This document shows, piece by piece, positions 17,074 to 25,561 of a stretch of DNA of 42,344 nt (its first letter is position 1; each line of letters begins with the position of its first letter). The stretch spans positions 1 through 42,344 of the forward strand of contig JAKLDD010000004.1 of assembly GCA_022703705.1 (NCBI GenBank). Direction: 5' to 3'. The notes under the pieces were generated by a model. It made no database searches. It saw only the letters and a list, made by a program, of their open reading frames with translations, and was not told where the DNA came from. Source of the stretch: Nanobdellota archaeon (GTDB taxonomy: Archaea; Nanobdellota; Nanobdellia; Pacearchaeales; GW2011-AR1). Position numbers and translations under genes: made by a program.

Positions 17074-19197
17074 ATGAATTTAAAAAGAGGAAAAAAAGGT
17101 CTTTCTACAATTGTCGCAACATTAATAATAGTTTTGTTGGTGTTGGTTGCAACTGGAATTATTTGGGTTGTTATAAAAGAAGTTATTTTAAAGGATTCTG
17201 AAAAAGTTTCTTTGAATAGTTTAACTATTAATTTAGATATTAAAAATGTGAAGATGTCTTGTGATGAAGTTTATGTTACAGTAAAAAGAAATGTTGGTGA
17301 AGGAGATTTTATTGGATTATTATTTGTAATGGAAGGAGAAGAAGTGTCTGATACTTTTAAGGAATATGTTTCTATGAAAGAACTTGAAGTTAGGGTATTT
17401 AATTTTTTATTGGAAAATTTAACTTCAGATAAAATAAAATTCATAAAAGTCTCTCCAATATTTGTAACAGGCTCTGGAGAAGAATTTATTGGAGATATCA
17501 AAGATGTTTATACAATATCAGATGAGGAAGTTGGAGAAGGGGGAGTGTGCATTGTTAATTGTAGTATTTCTTCTCCGATTGCACTTTATGCAACAGATAT
17601 AACTAATAATAGTTTTGTTGCAAACTGGGAATCGGTTCCTTCAGCTGAAGGATATTATCTGGAAGTTGCAAGAGATATTAGTTTTACTAACCTTGTTGTG
17701 GATAATGTAGATTTAAACGCAACCAGTTATGAAGTTAATGGGGTAGAATTAGGAAATACCTATTATTATAGAGTTCGTGCTTATAGTGATTGCATAAGTG
17801 AAGAATCAAATGTTGTTAGTGTTCAAATAATTGTGCCTATTGAAATCTCTTCATGCATGACCCTCTCTGAATCTGGAGAGGCATATATTTTAACACAAAA
17901 TGTAACATCAACAGGAACTTGTTTTAATATATCTGCATCAAATGTTACCTTGGACTGTCAAAATAGTTGGATAATTTATTCTACAGGTGGAGCTACAAAT
18001 ACATATGGAATATATACCAATCCTGGGCTAGATAGTATTATAATAAAGAATTGTAATATTCTTGATGGAAATTTTGCTTCTTCGCAAACAACAAGGTATG
18101 GGATTTATTTTTATTCAACCAGCAATTCAGTTATTTTAAATAGTTTTATAAATACTTCCAATTCCAATGCAATTTATTTGCTAGCTCCAGTTAAGAGGAA
18201 TAATATAATTTCAAATGTAATTGCGATTTCTAACACAGGTATTGGATTAAGTACAAGGAGTGTGTTAAGTAACTTTTCAAATATAATTGCAATTTCAAAT
18301 ACCAAGCAGGGAATGTATATTGGAAATGGTGAAAAAAACACTTTTTCAGATATAACTGCAAGTTCTAATACCGGTGCGGGTTTAGAGAATGATGGTGATT
18401 CAAGCAATTTTTCAAACATAATTGCACGTTCTAACACCAATACTGGAATGAATTTACAAGGCGGGGATAACAATTTTTCAAATGTAATTTCAAGCTCGAA
18501 TACACATTGGGGGATGGTTTTCTTTGGCGGTCAAAACAACATTTTTTCAAACATAACTGCAAGTTCTGATCAAGAGATTGGATTAAATATTCAGATGCAG
18601 GGTTATTCAAACAACACTTTTTCAAACATAACTGCAAGTTCTAACACTAGTTTTGGATTAAATATTGAAAATAGTTTAAAAAACACCTTTTTAGATATAA
18701 CTGCAAGTTCTAATGCAAATGCGGGATTGTATTTAAATTCTGTTTCAAACAACACTCTTTCAAATATAAATATAATTTCCAATGCTAAAAGAAATGAAAT
18801 ATCAGTTTTTGGTTTAACTGATTCCGATTTTAATTCAATAAGTAATTCTACTTTTATATCTTTATACAAAAATGTAACTCTTGTGTATTTAACTTCTGAT
18901 TGTAATTCAAATACATTTTATGGAAATAATTTTACTGAAACATCTGGATATTATGTTGAGGATTTGAATGGTTTAAATTATTATAACACAACAATAAATG
19001 GGGTTGGAGAGGGAAATATTTGGTATAATGTTATGAATGGGCAAGTTGAAATCAAAGGAAGTGTCTTTTCTACACTAAATCCTTCATTATACATTGGGGA
19101 TTCTGGAACAGGATATCCTTATAATAGTATAAATTCATTTAATAAAATAAGTGAAAATGTTGTTGATTATGCTCCTCTGACAAATGTATATGGTTAG
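17074..19197 (+). CDS. Surface protein: pilin-like head, Fn3 domain, beta-helix
   Basis: The N-terminus (RGKKGLSTIVATLIIVLL) is an archaeal class III signal peptide, probably cut after Gly9, followed by a hydrophobic helix. After a beta-rich domain (about 45-155) comes a fibronectin type III domain (about 167-250; FVANWESVPSAEGYYLEVAR). From about 280 to 640 it is a right-handed beta-helix of NosD type with repeats of the form N-x-F-S-N-I-T-A-S-S-N-T. Many Asn-x-Ser/Thr sequons suggest N-glycosylation. The head would allow membrane insertion or pilus-like assembly, with the helix displayed outside. The following gene is a paralogue in its first 250 residues. Confidence 0.85.
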   Translation: MNLKRGKKGLSTIVATLIIVLLVLVATGIIWVVIKEVILKDSEKVSLNSLTINLDIKNVKMSCDEVYVTVKRNVGEGDFIGLLFVMEGEEVSDTFKEYVSMKELEVRVFNFLLENLTSDKIKFIKVSPIFVTGSGEEFIGDIKDVYTISDEEVGEGGVCIVNCSISSPIALYATDITNNSFVANWESVPSAEGYYLEVARDISFTNLVVDNVDLNATSYEVNGVELGNTYYYRVRAYSDCISEESNVVSVQIIVPIEISSCMTLSESGEAYILTQNVTSTGTCFNISASNVTLDCQNSWIIYSTGGATNTYGIYTNPGLDSIIIKNCNILDGNFASSQTTRYGIYFYSTSNSVILNSFINTSNSNAIYLLAPVKRNNIISNVIAISNTGIGLSTRSVLSNFSNIIAISNTKQGMYIGNGEKNTFSDITASSNTGAGLENDGDSSNFSNIIARSNTNTGMNLQGGDNNFSNVISSSNTHWGMVFFGGQNNIFSNITASSDQEIGLNIQMQGYSNNTFSNITASSNTSFGLNIENSLKNTFLDITASSNANAGLYLNSVSNNTLSNINIISNAKRNEISVFGLTDSDFNSISNSTFISLYKNVTLVYLTSDCNSNTFYGNNFTETSGYYVEDLNGLNYYNTTINGVGEGNIWYNVMNGQVEIKGSVFSTLNPSLYIGDSGTGYPYNSINSFNKISENVVDYAPLTNVYG
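18210..18790 (+). repeat. Intragenic repeats coding the beta-helix coils
   Basis: About nine imperfect units of 60-80 bases contain variants of TTTTTCAAACATAACTGCAA followed by AGTTCTAA and encode successive F-S-N-I-x-A-x-S-N coils. They are in frame throughout, so length changes by slippage or recombination would keep the protein readable. Confidence 0.75.
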
Positions 19198-19272
19198 TTA
19201 TATGAATTATCTCCTAAAACTTTTTATAGCAATTAAGATTAAATATTTAAATTATCCTTCATTAACTAATCT

Positions 19273-20727
19273 ATGATTTTAAAAGGGGGTAAGATAATTA
19301 AAAAAAGAAATAAAAAAGGATTATCTGCTATTGTTGCAACACTAATAATTATTTTATTAACTATCGTGGCTGTAACAGTAGTTTGGGTTGTTATAAAAGA
19401 AGTTGTTGTTAAGAATTCTGAAAAGAATTTTTTAAATAGTTTAAATCTTAATTTAAAAATACAAAAAGTTCAAATTACCTGTGATGAAGTTAACATAAAT
19501 CTTAAAAGAAATGCAGGTGAAGGAGAATTTATTGGGTTAAATTTTGTAGTGGAGGGGGAAGAGAATTCAGATGTATTTACAGTATATGCCCATATGAATG
19601 AACTTGAATCCAGAATCTTTAATTTTGTATCAGATAATGTTACTTCGGGAAATATTTCAAGGATAAAAGTTATTCCAATATTCGAAACAAAATCTGGAAA
19701 AGAATTTATTGGAGAGGTTAAGGATACATATATTCTTTCTAGTTTAAAAACAGAGGTGATATGCATGCTAGGATGTGGTTTACCTGCTCCTAATGCCCTT
19801 AATGCAATAAATATTACTAATGATGGTTTTATTGCCTCTTGGAATTCTGTACCCCTTATTGAAGAATATTATCTTGATGTTGCGAGGGATAGTACTTTTG
19901 TTAATCTTGTTTTTGATAATTTAAGTGTTGGGGATGTTCTAGAATACACAATAACTGGTTTAGATAGTGGCACTCTTTATTATTATCGTATAAGAGGGTA
20001 TAATGGGACTTGTTTTAGTACTAATTCTAATACAATCTCAGTTCTAGTATCAATTAGATATGGTTTATTGTATAATTGGTTTGCATCAAATGATTCACGG
20101 GGGATTGCTAACGATGGATGGCACATGCCAACAATATCGGATTTTTATACTTTAATGAAAACTCTTGATTCTTCTGGAGAGTATAATAATAATTTTGCTG
20201 GGGGAGGAATGAAAGAAACAGGATTTACTTACTGGAATAGCCCAAATACAAATGCAAGTGATTTCTCTGGATTTAATGGAAGAGGTGCAGGAAGACTTTC
20301 ATGTCTCCCAGGATATAGTTGTGGGGCGTTTTCTTATTTGAAATCAAGAGAATATTTTTGGAATAAAGAAGAATCTTCTGCAGATACTAGTTTAAGCTGG
20401 ATTTCATATCTAAGCTATAATAGTGAAATATTCCAAACATCTGGAATTAATATTGGCCCCAGCATAAACAAACATTCTGGATTATCCATTCGCCTGATTA
20501 ATGATACTTCTTGCACAGTTCCAGGACAAACAGGAATTTATACTGGAAATGATGGGAAAATTTATCGAACAATTTGCATTGGAAATCAAGAATGGCTGGC
20601 TGACAATCTAGCTGAAACTAAATATAGAAATGGGGATATTATACCAGAAGTTACAGATAGTAACTCGTGGGGAAGTTTAAGCACAGGTGCATTATGTGCA
20701 TACAATAATAATTGGGATTATGTATAA
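19273..20727 (+). CDS. Surface protein: pilin-like head, Fn3, permuted FISUMP domain
   Basis: The 484-residue protein has a class III signal (NKKGLSAIVATLIIILL, cut after Gly16), the same beta domain and Fn3 domain as its upstream neighbour, then a domain of the Fibrobacter major paralogous type (FISUMP, TIGR02145). The halves are in swapped order: YGLLYNWFA...GWHMPT...GLSIRLIN at 263-410 comes first, and GKIYRTICIGNQEWLADNL...YRNGDIIP...CAYNNNWDYV at 428-484 comes last. Normally the IGNQ/ENL half leads into YGLLYNW. A TATTTAAA box about 25 bases upstream supports the ATG at 19273. Role unknown; probably surface display. Confidence 0.85.
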   Translation: MILKGGKIIKKRNKKGLSAIVATLIIILLTIVAVTVVWVVIKEVVVKNSEKNFLNSLNLNLKIQKVQITCDEVNINLKRNAGEGEFIGLNFVVEGEENSDVFTVYAHMNELESRIFNFVSDNVTSGNISRIKVIPIFETKSGKEFIGEVKDTYILSSLKTEVICMLGCGLPAPNALNAINITNDGFIASWNSVPLIEEYYLDVARDSTFVNLVFDNLSVGDVLEYTITGLDSGTLYYYRIRGYNGTCFSTNSNTISVLVSIRYGLLYNWFASNDSRGIANDGWHMPTISDFYTLMKTLDSSGEYNNNFAGGGMKETGFTYWNSPNTNASDFSGFNGRGAGRLSCLPGYSCGAFSYLKSREYFWNKEESSADTSLSWISYLSYNSEIFQTSGINIGPSINKHSGLSIRLINDTSCTVPGQTGIYTGNDGKIYRTICIGNQEWLADNLAETKYRNGDIIPEVTDSNSWGSLSTGALCAYNNNWDYV

Positions 20728-20732
20728 TAAAA

Positions 20733-20945
20733 TTAATTCTTACTTAAAAATTTTAAAATACCAAGTATAAAACCAATCAAAGTTGTTGCAACAACAATCC
20801 ATCCAAAAACAACTAGGATAGATTGGGGAATAAACCTTATTGAAAGAATTCCATCAATCATGCCAAATGCAACTGCAAGAGAAACAAAAACCCCTGTAAG
20901 CCAGGCAATAAATTCCAATATTTTACTAAAAATTCCTTTTTTCAT
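20733..20945 (-). CDS. Small two-segment membrane protein
   Basis: The 70-residue protein has two hydrophobic segments (about residues 8-28 and 42-62) and a short Lys-rich end. No motif is recognised. It lies 10 bases downstream of argS on the same strand and may be co-transcribed with it. Its 3' end nearly meets the convergent surface-protein gene. Confidence 0.6.
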   Translation of the reverse strand: MKKGIFSKILEFIAWLTGVFVSLAVAFGMIDGILSIRFIPQSILVVFGWIVVATTLIGFILGILKFLSKN

Positions 20946-20955
20946 TTTATATTAT

Positions 20956-22659
20956 TTACATTTTTTCCAAAGGTTCTATTCCAAGCAAATAAAGAGAATT
21001 TCCTAAAATTTGCCTAAAAGCTTTCACTAATTCTATTCTAAATGCTTCTTTTTCTGAACCAATTACAGGACAAGCATGATAAAATTCATTAAAAATTTGG
21101 GAAAGTTGATATGCATAAACAGATAAAAAGGAAGGATTAAGCCCAGCATAAGTTTTATGAATTGTCTCTATAAATTCTGAAAGTTTTTTTATTAAAAATG
21201 TTTCTTTATCTTCAAGAGAGTTAAGGGACGATTTTTTTGCTTTTCCAGAATATTTTTGAAGTATGCTTGAAGCACGTGCATAGCTATATAAGAGATAAGA
21301 GCCAGTATCTCCTTCAAAATTAACTGATTCTTTTGGATTGAAAATCATATTTTTCCTTATATCCACCTTCAGTAAAAAATATTTTACTGCTGCAAGTGCG
21401 ATTTTAAGACTTCTTTCTTCAAGCTGAATTTTTGAAAGTTTATATCTTTGCTGCAATTCTTTTTTAACTAACCCTTGTATTTTTTCAATTAAATCATCTC
21501 CATCAACAACTGTTCCTTCTCTGGATTTCATCCTTCCTTCAGGAAGATTAACCATCCCGTATGAAAGATGCTTAATTCCAGGATAATTCAATCCAAGTTT
21601 TTTAAGAATTGTAAATAAAACATCAAAATGATAATTCTGCTCATTTGCAACAACATAAATTGAATTATTTAATTTGTATTTATCATATTTCAATTTTGCA
21701 AGATATAAATCGGAGGTTATGTAAACTGCTGTTCCATCCATCCTAAGAAGAATTTTCTCTCCTAAATTTTCATTGTTTAAATCAGCAAGAACTGCTCCGT
21801 TTTTATCTTTCTTAAAAATATTTCTTTTTAATCCATCTGCAATAATCTCTTTGCCTTTTTGATATATTCCGCTCTCAAAAAATTCCACATCATGCTTTAT
21901 ACCAAATGTTTTGTAAGTTTGTTTAAATCCTTTAAATGCCCAATCATTCATCTTTTTCCAGAGAGCAAGAGTCTCTTTATCTCCACTCTCCCACCTTTCA
22001 AGCATTCTATGCGATTCAATCTCTAATTTTTTATTTTTCTTGCTTTTTTCATTAAACATAACATAAAAATCCCCCACAAAATGGTCTGTTTTCTTTTTTA
22101 CATTTTCAGGAGTTTTATTTTTCCCAAACATTTTATATGCAGCCATTGACTGGCAAATATGAATTCCCCTATCATTGTTCAAATTTGCACGAATAACTTC
22201 TTCCCCATTAAACTCTAAAATTCTTGAAATGCTCTCACCTATAGCCATATTTCTTAAATGTCCAAGATGAAGAGGTTTATTCGTATTTGGCGAAGGAAAT
22301 TCCACCATTGTTTTTACTTTTGTTTTTTTAAGTTTTCCAAAATTTTCTTTTTCAGAATTTATTGCTTTAATCAAACTTAAAGCAAGCATTTTTCGGTCAA
22401 TAAAAAAATTAACATATGGGCCTTTTGTTTGAATATCCTCAATCCCCGCTGGAAGCTTTTTTATTTGTTTTCTCAATTCAAGCGCAATCTGTGGGGGGTT
22501 TTCCTTAATAATATTTTCAAGAAAAAAACAAGGGAAAGCATAATCTCCCATATCATAAGACGGAGGTGTTGTTATAAATTCAGAAATTTTTTCTTTTGTA
22601 ATTTTAACTGACATCTTCCTTAAAGAGTCTACAATTAAATTGATTATCACATCTTTCAT
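20956..22659 (-). CDS. argS: Arginyl-tRNA synthetase
   Basis: This class I enzyme charges tRNA-Arg. The 567 residues begin with the ArgRS additional N-terminal domain (about 1-110), then VEFPSPNTNKPLHLGHLRN (about 119-137; HLGH is the HIGH motif), a conserved YITSDLYLAKLKYDKY segment (about 313-328), GRMKSREGTVV in the KMSK position (about 375-385; the degenerate loop is normal for ArgRS), and a C-terminal anticodon-binding DALR domain with SYARASSILQKY. It looks complete. It is divergent from the reductase gene. Confidence 0.96.
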   Translation of the reverse strand: MKDVIINLIVDSLRKMSVKITKEKISEFITTPPSYDMGDYAFPCFFLENIIKENPPQIALELRKQIKKLPAGIEDIQTKGPYVNFFIDRKMLALSLIKAINSEKENFGKLKKTKVKTMVEFPSPNTNKPLHLGHLRNMAIGESISRILEFNGEEVIRANLNNDRGIHICQSMAAYKMFGKNKTPENVKKKTDHFVGDFYVMFNEKSKKNKKLEIESHRMLERWESGDKETLALWKKMNDWAFKGFKQTYKTFGIKHDVEFFESGIYQKGKEIIADGLKRNIFKKDKNGAVLADLNNENLGEKILLRMDGTAVYITSDLYLAKLKYDKYKLNNSIYVVANEQNYHFDVLFTILKKLGLNYPGIKHLSYGMVNLPEGRMKSREGTVVDGDDLIEKIQGLVKKELQQRYKLSKIQLEERSLKIALAAVKYFLLKVDIRKNMIFNPKESVNFEGDTGSYLLYSYARASSILQKYSGKAKKSSLNSLEDKETFLIKKLSEFIETIHKTYAGLNPSFLSVYAYQLSQIFNEFYHACPVIGSEKEAFRIELVKAFRQILGNSLYLLGIEPLEKM

Positions 22660-22753
22660 TTGATTTCCTTATTCAATTCGTTTGAAAAACGGATGAATAC
22701 AAGTTTATCTTTGCTTTCATAACATTTATAATATATTTCTGTTTTTATATCTT

Positions 22754-23653
22754 ATGAAATGGGATGTTGCGATTATAGGTGCGGGTCCTGCTGGACTTAC
22801 TGCAGGAATTTATGCTGCAAGAAGTGGATTAAAAACAATAATTATATCCAAGGACATTGGGGGAACAGCTAATTCTATTGTTGCCATTGAAAATTGGCCA
22901 GGATATAAAGGAAGTGGAGCAGAATTAATGAAAAGATTTTATGAGCATGCTAGAGATTACGATATTCATTTTGCAGTTTCTGAAGTCAATTCATTAAAGA
23001 AAAAAAACAATTTATTCATAATAAAAACCCCGAAAGAAGATATTGAATGCAAGACAATCATTATTGCTACAGGGAGTGAAAGAAAGAAATTAAAAATTCC
23101 TGGAGAAGAGGAATTACTTGGAAGGGGGGTTAGTTATTGCGCTACTTGTGATTCATTTTTCTTCAAAAATAAAATAGTGGGAGTTATTGGGGGAAGTGAT
23201 TGTGCTACAGGTTCTGCGCTTGCATTATCTGATATTGCAAAAAAAGTATATCTTATCTATAGAGGGGAAAAATTAAAGTGCGAGGATATAAATATGAAAA
23301 ATCTTGAAAAAAAAGAAAATGTTCAAATATTTTATAATTCTTTTCCAATTAAGGTTATAGGCAAAGAAAAAGTTGAAGGAATTGAAATAGTTAAAATAAA
23401 AGAAAAAAGTAAAATAGACTTAGATGGAATTTTTATAGAAATAGGTTCTACCCCATTAACAGAATTTACAAAAGAACTTAAAATAAAAATAAATTCTGAT
23501 AATTTTATTGAAGTTAATTCGGATATGGAAACCTCTGTAAAAGGGGTTTTTGCCTGCGGGGATGTAACCAATTTTAAACTTAAACAAGTTGTTATTTCAG
23601 CATCACAGGGAGCAATTGCTGCAAAAAGTGCTGGAGAATTTCTTAACAAATAA
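22754..23653 (+). CDS. trxB: Thioredoxin-reductase-like flavoprotein
   Basis: The 299-residue protein has the FAD motif IIGAGPAGLTAGIYAARSG (8-26), the redox pair C129-A-T-C132, the second nucleotide motif GVIGGSDCATGSALALSDIA and the C-terminal FAD motif GVFACGDVTN. This is the low-molecular-weight TrxR fold that reduces thioredoxin or a glutaredoxin-like partner. The segment that normally reads HRRxxxR and binds the NADPH phosphate is YRGEKLK here (169-175), so cofactor choice may differ. No thioredoxin gene lies in the window. Start at 22754, preceded by an AT-rich box. Confidence 0.9.
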   Translation: MKWDVAIIGAGPAGLTAGIYAARSGLKTIIISKDIGGTANSIVAIENWPGYKGSGAELMKRFYEHARDYDIHFAVSEVNSLKKKNNLFIIKTPKEDIECKTIIIATGSERKKLKIPGEEELLGRGVSYCATCDSFFFKNKIVGVIGGSDCATGSALALSDIAKKVYLIYRGEKLKCEDINMKNLEKKENVQIFYNSFPIKVIGKEKVEGIEIVKIKEKSKIDLDGIFIEIGSTPLTEFTKELKIKINSDNFIEVNSDMETSVKGVFACGDVTNFKLKQVVISASQGAIAAKSAGEFLNK

Positions 23654-23691
23654 TTCAAAAGGTTTATAATTGAAGTATTTTTAAATTTCTA

Positions 23692-23931
23692 ATGGTAGAT
23701 AAAAAAATAAGCAAAGAAAATCTTGAGAAAGCACTTTCAAAAAAAGACAATCCTGAAATGCCAAAAGAAGTTGAAATAGGATTTCATCAGGGTTCAATTA
23801 ATACTCTTCTAAATGAAAGAATAGGATTAATAAAAATGATTTCTCAAATAGAACAAATAATTCAAGCCCATGTAAAAAGACTTGAAGAATTGGGTGTAAA
23901 AGTAAGAACAAATCCTGAAAAAAAAGAGTAA
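23692..23931 (+). CDS. Hypothetical small helical protein
   Basis: The 79-residue protein is highly charged and largely helical; LNERIGLIKMISQIEQIIQA suggests a coiled coil. It has no known family. It is followed after three bases by a membrane-anchored protein gene, so the two probably form an operon. A TTTTTAAATTT box precedes the ATG. Confidence 0.6.
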   Translation: MVDKKISKENLEKALSKKDNPEMPKEVEIGFHQGSINTLLNERIGLIKMISQIEQIIQAHVKRLEELGVKVRTNPEKKE

Positions 23932-23934
23932 AAA

Positions 23935-24540
23935 ATGACAGCAAATAAAAGGCATCCTATTTTGATAGTTTTTCTATTAGCATTATTAATATTTTTATTT
24001 GCTTTAATTCTTAAAAATAATATTGTTTCTTTCCCAAATTGGGAATATTCTGGGGAAGATACAGAAAAAATCATGCAAGTTTATTCTCAAAAAAATAATT
24101 CAAATGCAGAAACAGATTCAAATTCTTCTAAGGATAATTCAGATTTACCTTCTACTACAAAATATATAATTCAAAAAACTTCCCTTAATGAAGAAGAAAT
24201 AAGCAAAGTAAGAACTGCAATTTTATCAAGCGAATTTATAGGGAGCTTGCCCGAAAATGGAGTTATTTCTCTTCAGTTTTTTAATTTTGAAAATGGGCAA
24301 AGAGTTTTGTTGGATAAATTTCTTATAGGGAAAGATCAAATTTTAACAAGTGGAACTCCGGAAATTTTTATAACACTACACTACAAATATATTTCTTCAT
24401 TAACCCCTTCAAATTTATGTGAAATAATTCAAACTGCAAATGCAAACGGGGATTTAGGGGCTTGGAGTGATTTAAGCGATACAAAACTAGCTTTAAAATA
24501 TGCAAGTGTGATAAAGTATCGGGATTGTTTTGGGATTTAA
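23935..24540 (+). CDS. Membrane-anchored protein of unknown function
   Basis: The 201-residue protein has one N-terminal membrane segment (about residues 9-28), then a low-complexity Asn/Ser linker (about 52-75), and an extracytoplasmic domain of about 120 residues with two cysteines (in SNLCEII and YRDCFGI). The pattern is of a single-pass anchored protein facing outside. No family is recognised. Confidence 0.6.
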   Translation: MTANKRHPILIVFLLALLIFLFALILKNNIVSFPNWEYSGEDTEKIMQVYSQKNNSNAETDSNSSKDNSDLPSTTKYIIQKTSLNEEEISKVRTAILSSEFIGSLPENGVISLQFFNFENGQRVLLDKFLIGKDQILTSGTPEIFITLHYKYISSLTPSNLCEIIQTANANGDLGAWSDLSDTKLALKYASVIKYRDCFGI

Positions 24541-24600
24541 AAGTCTTAATTAAAGCATTTCAATAAGTTTTTAAGTTAAGATATTTTGTAATTTTATGAT

Positions 24601-24737
24601 GCGGGTGTGCCGGAGTGGTCAAACGGGCTGGACTTAAGTGTAAGGAACCAAGGTTCCTTGACAATCAACTTCCTTTAATTAGGACTAAGAAATCCAGTAG
24701 CTTAGTGCTTGCGAAGGTTCGAACCCTTTCACCCGCA
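24601..24737 (+). tRNA. tRNA-Leu (anticodon UAA) with 53-base intron
   Basis: Acceptor arms GCGGGTG (24601-24607) and CACCCGC (24730-24736) pair fully, followed by the discriminator A. The anticodon stem is CTGGA (24628-24632) with TCCAG (24693-24697). The loop reads C-T-TAA-G, then an intron of about 53 bases (24639-24691) at the canonical position after base 37. A long variable arm marks a class II tRNA, consistent with Leu, and the T arm GAAGG-TTCGAAC-CCTTT is intact. CCA is not encoded. The intron contains an AAGGAACC/GGTTCCTT stem. A TTTTTAAGTT box lies about 30 bases upstream. Confidence 0.93.
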
Positions 24738-24878
24738 TTCTTAGTTCGAATCGAGCCTGATGGAATTTTGTTAAAAATTCTTGACCGAAGGTTCGAACCC
24801 TTTCACCCGCATAAAAATCTTTTAGGGGGATGAATTAGAAATTTCCAAATTCAAGGGTAAGTTTCTTTTCACCCGCAT
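24712..24878 (+). repeat. Repeated copies of the tRNA-Leu 3' end
   Basis: The last 27 bases of the tRNA region (CGAAGGTTCGAACC plus CTTTCACCCGCAT, 24712-24738) recur exactly at 24786-24812. A shorter copy, TTTCACCCGCAT, lies at 24867-24878. The spacers are 47 and 54 bases. Such copies are what repeated integration and loss of elements at a tRNA 3' end, or local duplication, would leave. The stretch 24738-25034 has no gene. Confidence 0.85.
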
Positions 24879-24885
24879 ATAAAAT

Positions 24886-24956
24886 AAACCCGTTGGTTTC
24901 TTTTAACTTCCTCTAATCACTGAACGACGATTTCTAATTGCCTCCGATGAAATCGT
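24886..24956 (+). ncRNA. Two-hairpin element A, related to the one after SRP RNA
   Basis: Hairpin 1 is AAACC-CGTT-GGTTT (24886-24899). A linker TTTTAACTTCCTCTAATCAC follows. Hairpin 2 is ACGATTTC/GAAATCGT (24927-24934 with 24949-24956) around a 14-base loop TAATTGCCTCCGAT. The same layout and most of the sequence recur at 40958-41036, with a base-pair swap in the stem. It may be an RNA processing or termination element of stable RNA genes; function unknown. Confidence 0.6.
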
Positions 24957-25034
24957 ACTTGAACCCAATCTATATAAAACAAATATTTTATAAATAGTAA
25001 TTTCTTAATAAAAATATAATTTAAGAGGTGGAGA

Positions 25035-25502
25035 ATGCCTAAAACAGAAAAAGCAAAGATAAAAAAATCCGAAGATAAAACAATTAAAGAATCTAGAAAA
25101 ATTCCTGTTGGAGTTCAAATAATTTCTGTCTTATATTATATAATGACTGCCCTATTAATTGTTTCAGGATTATTTATTATATTATTTTCTGGGATAATTG
25201 TATCTACAATAATTTCAATTGATGCAAATTTATCCTCTATTATAACTTCCCAGATGATTATTTGGATTGGAATATCCTTCCTTATTTTAGGGGGTTTGAT
25301 ATTTTTTGTTGGAAGAGGATTATGGAAATTAAAACTCTGGGCAAAAATAACTGCAATACTTATTTCTGGATTAATGATTATTTATTATATTTATTCACTT
25401 ACCCTTGGATTTAAACCCATGCAATTGATTCAACTTCTAATTTATGTTGCTATAGCTGTTTATTTAATATTTGACAGGAAAGCTAAAAAATCATTTAATT
25501 AA
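25035..25502 (+). CDS. Four-segment membrane protein, first of a tandem pair
   Basis: The 155-residue protein has a basic soluble start, then IPVGVQIISVLYY and four hydrophobic segments (about 28-52, 66-90, 96-117 and 125-147). It shares the PVGV...ISVLYY start, segment spacing and LKLWAKITAI loop with the next gene, so the two are duplicates. A GAGGTGGAG Shine-Dalgarno lies six bases before the ATG, unlike most genes here. Function unknown. Confidence 0.65.
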   Translation: MPKTEKAKIKKSEDKTIKESRKIPVGVQIISVLYYIMTALLIVSGLFIILFSGIIVSTIISIDANLSSIITSQMIIWIGISFLILGGLIFFVGRGLWKLKLWAKITAILISGLMIIYYIYSLTLGFKPMQLIQLLIYVAIAVYLIFDRKAKKSFN

Positions 25503-25561
25503 AATAAAAAGTATTTATAAAGAGTTATCTCTTATAAGTATAATAAACAAAGAGGCGAAGA

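Noticed and set aside
18174-18869. Minus-strand frames and a CRISPR-like periodicity
   Set aside because: The repeats are imperfect, contiguous, in frame and encode beta-helix coils; there are no unique spacers.
21535-21559. ArgRS lacking a proper KMSKS motif
   Set aside because: A degenerate loop at this place is normal for many ArgRS enzymes and does not imply loss of function.
24615-24833. A 72-codon frame across the tRNA-Leu
   Set aside because: It overlaps the tRNA, its intron and the repeated 3' ends and has no protein-like features.
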